From Archangium violaceum (GTDB taxonomy: Bacteria > Myxococcota > Myxococcia > Myxococcales > Myxococcaceae): a stretch of 64,000 bases of DNA. Shown here one piece after another: positions 60,595 to 64,000 of this stretch. Location: assembly GCF_016887565.1 (NCBI RefSeq), contig NZ_CP069396.1, positions 9,592,001-9,656,000 on the forward strand, written 5' to 3'. Position 1 is the first letter of the stretch, and each line of letters starts with the position of its first letter. Under the pieces are notes generated by a model. It saw nothing but the letters and a program-made list of their open reading frames with translations. It was not told where the DNA came from and made no database searches. The position numbers and the translations under genes are program-made.

Positions 60595-61418
60595 CGCACC
60601 CGTAGTGATGGGGACCCCCCGCGAGGATTCCAATCGACCCCCGTGAAGGAGCCTTGCGGAGCGACCCGATGGGCAAGCGGTCCGCCGACGTGCCTGTCCC
60701 CCATACCCTTCCCCTGCGCAGGCGACCGGTCGCCTTGGGCTCCGAGAGAGAGTGCATCCCTCAGCCGTGCGTCACTCCCACAGCGCCTGCTGCGGTGGCC
60801 CCTTGGCAGGTGCCTGGTCGGCTCTACCCCCGCTTGGGGGAGCAGAAATGGCTGGAGTTTCGCGCCCGGAGCGAAGATGCCGTGGAATCTCGTGAGGTTT
60901 GCTCGTACAAGATGAAACGAACTGCGGGTGCGCGAGGAGCGAATCGCTGAGATGCACCTCGCGCTCCTCCGTCTCGGATGCTGCCTCATCCTCTACCGAG
61001 AGTTGGAGCGCCACTTGCGAGATGGGCCCTGAGCAGGCAGGGCATGTTACCTGCCCTCTCTGGTCCATTTTTGAAACGAGTTCTTATCTGCCGGCTTCAG
61101 CAGTACCGAGGAGCGCGAAGACATCCACGGCCAGAAGGTCTGGTACCTGGCCAACTACTTCTGGTCATTGGAATGCCGCCGCTTCGTCGTCGACCCGGTG
61201 GACGAGGCGGCCCGCCGCTGAGCCAATGGGGTTGTCGCGAGAAGCCGGTGGAAATCATCGCATTCTTGGAAAACGACTCTCCTCCTCTCATCAGGGCCGC
61301 TGCGCGCCCCTGGGCTCCGCCCGATTCGCAACGGACACGCTATTGAAATGCCGTTGCTGATGCATTGACGCTTCCTTCGGGAATGGAGAATCCTCTAGAC
61401 CTCAACTGGAGGAACGCA
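60595..61418. other. Long non-coding or decayed region
   Basis: 824 bp. Only one coding-like remnant is supported (61075-61221). The minus-strand frame 60772-61068 begins with QVTCPACSG but loses any sensible composition after ~50 codons and has no ribosome site. The upstream ~150 bp should hold the promoter of the small lipoprotein and of the membrane-protein/kinase operon. Confidence 0.45.
61075..61221 (+). pseudogene. Short coding-like fragment, family unknown
   Basis: Reads STEEREDIHGQKVWYLANYF then WSLECRRFVVDPVDEAARR to a TGA at 61219-61221. Composition is protein-like but a stop at 61072-61074 precedes it and no start or ribosome site exists. Probably the C-terminal end of a lost gene. 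Confidence 0.35.
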
Positions 61419-61622
61419 ATGCTGCGAGACATGTTGCTCAAGAGCCTGGGGTTCGTTGCGGTCATCGCGCTGGTGGGCTGTGGCGGCCCGGTGGACGAGG
61501 CCACGGAGTCCCACCTGACCAGCCAGGAGCAGGAGCTGTTGCCCATGTGCAAGGTGGATGAGCCCCAGCCCTGTCCGGATGGGTACTACTGTGACGGCAA
61601 GACGTGCCGTCCGAACCTCTGA
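61419..61622 (+). CDS. Very small Cys-rich lipoprotein
   Basis: 67 residues from ATG 61419, preceded by a strong ACTGGAGGA ribosome site. Signal peptide LKSLGFVAVIALVGC with lipobox ALVGC near residue 17-21, so the mature lipoprotein has only about 47 residues. Four Cys in MCKVDEPQPCPDGYYCDGKTC form an EGF- or dickkopf-like spacing common in myxobacterial lipoproteins. Function unknown. Confidence 0.72.
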   Translation: MLRDMLLKSLGFVAVIALVGCGGPVDEATESHLTSQEQELLPMCKVDEPQPCPDGYYCDGKTCRPNL

Positions 61623-61637
61623 GCTGAACCTACGGAG

Positions 61638-61665
61638 TGGAGGCGGCGGGACTCGAACCCGCCGC
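61638..61665 (-). repeat. tRNA/tmRNA 3'-end-like sequence (copy 3, inverted)
   Basis: On the minus strand GCGGCGGGTTCGAGTCCC continues into GCCGCCTCCA: a complete T stem-loop (GCGGG TTCGAGT CCCGC) and acceptor 3' strand. It differs from copy 2 by T/G in the loop. The 5' part of an RNA gene should lie at higher coordinates, but that DNA is the end of the GH92 gene, so only the tail is present. It sits exactly between the small lipoprotein and the mannosidase gene. Confidence 0.6.
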
Positions 61666-61681
61666 TTCGTCACGCTTCGAG

Positions 61682-64000
61682 CTACGGCCTGGCGAGGAGC
61701 TCGAACTCGGCGAGCGACGTGCCCGCCGCGCCAGTCAGCTCGAGACGGTAGTACGTGTAGGAGCCAGGGCTCGCGACCTTGAAGGCGCGCGTCTGCGTGC
61801 GCCAACGGAACGTCTGGGCGCTGCGCTGATCAAGGGTCGTGAAGGTCACTCCATCGTTCGAGCCGCTCAGCGTCCAGCCGGTCGGGTCTGCCTCGGTGGT
61901 GCTCGACGTCAGCGTGTAGAAGGTGACCTGCTGCGCGCCCGATGCGAAGTGGTACAGCACCTTGGGGTTCTCCCCGGTGAAGCTCACGCTCGTGGCCGAG
62001 GTGTCGTCGAAGAGCGCGCTCGTATTCGTGCCGTCACTCGACGTGGCCTCGCCGCCCTTCGCGGTATCGCGCAGTGGCCGCGGGACATCGCCATCGGTGG
62101 TGATCGAGGGCGGTGCGTCCCCGGCGCCGGTCCCCCACGCGGAGGGCGAAGGGCCCATGTCGAAGTCGAGCGTGGCGCCAGCGGTGAGCAGCGCATGCGG
62201 CAGCCAGGTCTTCGTATACGCCTGCCCATTGACCTTCAGCGCCTGCACGTAGACGTTCCTCGGGCTGTTGTTCGGCGCGTTGATCGTGATGTCCTTGCCG
62301 TTCTCGAGGTGGATGATCGCCCGCGTGAAGAGCGGTGAGCCGATGGCGTAGTTCTCGCTCCCCACCCCGAGCGGATAGAAGCCGAGCGCACTGAAGAGCT
62401 GCCACGCCGACATCGCGCCGTTGTCCTCATCGCCGATGTAGCCCTGGCCGATGTTGCTCCCGACCCAGAGGCGCGCGAGCGCGTCACGCACCTTCTCCTG
62501 CGTCTTCGCCGGCTGCCCGGCGTGGAGGTACATGTACGGGATGTGGAACGAGGGCTGGTTGCTCAGGCCAAGCTGGCCCATGCGCACATCTCGCGCCTCG
62601 CGCATCTCGTGGATCACTCCGCCGTAGGAGCCGCCGAGGCTCGCGGTCTCCGGCGTGGCGAAGAACTGGTCGAGCTTCATGCCGAGCTGCGCCCTGCCAC
62701 CGTACAGGTTGGCCAGGCCGAGGCCATCGTACGGCGCGTCGAAGGTGGTGTTCCAGCCGTTGGTCTCGGTGTAGTCGTGGCCCCAGATGCGCGGGTCGTA
62801 CTCGTCCGCCGGCGTCGCGAACACGCCCCCCTCCGTCTTGCCCTGGAAGAACTGGATCGACGGGTCGAACAGGTTCACGTAGTTCCGCGCGCGATCGAGG
62901 AAGTACTCCGCGTTCTCGACGTACTCCTGGTGACGCGGGTTGCTCGTGTCCGAGGCCAGCGCGCTCGCCATGTTCGCGATGCCGAAGTCGTTCAGATAGC
63001 CGGCCATCGCCCACGACAGGCCGTAGCCAGTCGAGGTCGGCGTATAGCCGAGGAAGATCGACGACTCGAGCCCCTTGCGCCCGACGCCACTGTTGGTCGG
63101 CAGGACCATCGCGTTGCGCAGGGCCGCGTCGTAGATCGCCTCCGCGTCGAAGTTCCGGACGCCCTTCACGTAGGCGTCGGCGAAGGCGACATCGGAGCTC
63201 GTGCCGGTCATGAGATCGGCATAGCCGGGCGAGGACCAGCGCGCGATCCAGCCGCCTTCCTTGTAGTGCTGCGCGAAGCCGTCGATCAGCTCGCCCGCGG
63301 TACCCGGCGTGAACAGTGCATAGGCCGGCCAGGTCGCCCGGTAGGTGTCCCAGAAGCCATTGTTCACGTAGATCTTGCCGCTCACGACCTTGGCGCCCGT
63401 CTGCGTGGGCGTGCTGTTGCCGACCGGCGCCGCCACCGGGCTCGCGTGCGCGTAGACGGGCGCGTCCGCCGTGCCGGTGTTCTCGAATCCCGAGTTCGGA
63501 TAGAGGAACAGCCGATACAGGTTGGAATAGATCGTGGTGAGCTGATCCTCATTGGCGCCCTGGACCTCGATGATGCCGAGCTTCTTGTCCCAGAGCTTCC
63601 GCGCGCGCGCCTTCACGTCGTCGAAGCCGTCGGCGTCCGCGATCTCGAGCGCGAGGTTCTTCCTGGCCTGCTCGACGCTGATGAGAGAGGTGGCGATGCG
63701 CATGGTCACGGTGCGGTCGTCCGCCGGGACGGTGAAGCGGAAGTAGCCGGTCACGTTCGCGCCCCCACCGTCGGGGAGCATGCCGCTCGCGGCCACCGGC
63801 CTGTCGAACGTGGCGTAGATGAAGATCCGCGTGGCCCCCACCGAGAACCCGCTGCGCGCGTCGGAGTAGCCCGTCACCACACGCGCGGCGGCGTCGAGGG
63901 TGAGCCCACCGTTGTTGTTGATGTTGTCGAAGATGAGGCTCGCGTCGTCGCCGGGGAACGTGAAGCGGAAGACAGCGGCGTGATCGGTGGGCGTCAGCTC
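61682..64000 (-). CDS. GH92-type alpha-mannosidase with C-terminal discoidin/CBM32-like domain (5' end cut by window edge)
   Basis: 773 codons visible, the N-terminus lies beyond 64000. GH92 enzymes are calcium-dependent exo-alpha-mannosidases acting outside the cell or in the periplasm. Family landmarks: GFWDTYRATWPAYALFTP, GWIARWSSPGYADLMTGTSS, IWGHDYTETNGWNTTFDAPYD and GYIGDEDNGAMSAWQLFSALG with the catalytic-region Glu/Asp, then GFYPLGVGSENYAIGSPLF. The last ~140 residues are a separate beta-sandwich (FASGAQQVTFYTLTSS, YYRLELTGAAGTSLAEFELL) of the F5/8 type C kind, for carbohydrate binding. Ends next to the inverted tRNA-like tail. Confidence 0.93.
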   Translation of the reverse strand, partial: ELTPTDHAAVFRFTFPGDDASLIFDNINNNGGLTLDAAARVVTGYSDARSGFSVGATRIFIYATFDRPVAASGMLPDGGGANVTGYFRFTVPADDRTVTMRIATSLISVEQARKNLALEIADADGFDDVKARARKLWDKKLGIIEVQGANEDQLTTIYSNLYRLFLYPNSGFENTGTADAPVYAHASPVAAPVGNSTPTQTGAKVVSGKIYVNNGFWDTYRATWPAYALFTPGTAGELIDGFAQHYKEGGWIARWSSPGYADLMTGTSSDVAFADAYVKGVRNFDAEAIYDAALRNAMVLPTNSGVGRKGLESSIFLGYTPTSTGYGLSWAMAGYLNDFGIANMASALASDTSNPRHQEYVENAEYFLDRARNYVNLFDPSIQFFQGKTEGGVFATPADEYDPRIWGHDYTETNGWNTTFDAPYDGLGLANLYGGRAQLGMKLDQFFATPETASLGGSYGGVIHEMREARDVRMGQLGLSNQPSFHIPYMYLHAGQPAKTQEKVRDALARLWVGSNIGQGYIGDEDNGAMSAWQLFSALGFYPLGVGSENYAIGSPLFTRAIIHLENGKDITINAPNNSPRNVYVQALKVNGQAYTKTWLPHALLTAGATLDFDMGPSPSAWGTGAGDAPPSITTDGDVPRPLRDTAKGGEATSSDGTNTSALFDDTSATSVSFTGENPKVLYHFASGAQQVTFYTLTSSTTEADPTGWTLSGSNDGVTFTTLDQRSAQTFRWRTQTRAFKVASPGSYTYYRLELTGAAGTSLAEFELLARP

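Noticed and set aside
60772-61068. Possible small zinc-ribbon protein on the minus strand (CPACSG)
   Set aside because: Only one CxxC pair, no ribosome site, and composition degrades after about 50 codons.
61637-61720. A complete tRNA gene on the minus strand
   Set aside because: Only the T arm and acceptor 3' strand are present; the sequence on the 5' side codes for the end of the mannosidase and gives no anticodon or D arm.

Overview
The window is high-GC bacterial DNA with strong third-position GC bias. It is most likely from a myxobacterium of the Cystobacterineae (Archangium/Cystobacter/Melittangium type). This inference rests on family content: a DUF2381 protein beside a Ser/Thr kinase, a DUF2378-like fragment, a Sit-type lipoprotein toxin, many outer-membrane-type lipoproteins and large hybrid two-component proteins. 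No search was run, so the taxonomic call is an inference.

Layout. 1-6.2 kb is mostly on the minus strand: a zinc alcohol dehydrogenase (cut by the left edge), a two-subunit CoA-transferase/IpdAB-like pair and their TetR regulator with a 16-bp palindromic operator candidate, then moaC, a Met/Cys trans-sulfuration enzyme and trxB. 6.3-14.1 kb is a plus-strand signalling block: a cyclic-nucleotide-binding protein, a GAF-PAS kinase, a single-domain response regulator, a membrane hybrid kinase with two receivers, and a REC-Hpt-REC-REC-GGDEF protein, the last four almost gaplessly coupled. 14.2-21.2 kb carries secreted or envelope proteins, a DUF2381 protein and a membrane Ser/Thr kinase.

21.2-38.6 kb is an accessory mosaic full of gene remnants (IS21 helper, TIGR04141 family, LuxR, SDR, DUF2378, acyltransferase, GST, GNAT). 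It holds a probable SitA/SitI kin-discrimination toxin-immunity pair, an OLD-like ATPase/TOPRIM protein and a compact gas vesicle cluster (gvpF-gvpF-gvpA-gvpF-gvpG-gvpJ-gvpK-gvpJ). Two direct copies of a tRNA/tmRNA 3'-end-like sequence lie at 23.96 and 38.53 kb and bracket 14.6 kb that includes the gas vesicle genes. A third copy, inverted, lies at 61.64 kb.

38.6-64 kb is another mixed region: a PL4 rhamnogalacturonan lyase, an isochorismatase-amidohydrolase-MFS operon, a LysE exporter, a trypsin-like lipoprotein protease, a complete thiOSGEF operon under a TPP riboswitch (reminiscent of alphaproteobacterial arrangements), a candidate caspase-fold protein, a DUF3089 protein, a cytochrome P450, an orphan MazF-like toxin, a methyltransferase, an EVE-domain protein, a kinase/membrane-protein pair and a GH92 mannosidase with a C-terminal discoidin-like domain that runs off the right edge.

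Two systems deserve attention first: the lipoprotein nuclease toxin with its overlapping immunity gene (21.9-23.7 kb), and the gas vesicle operon, unexpected in a gliding soil bacterium and without a visible gvpN.
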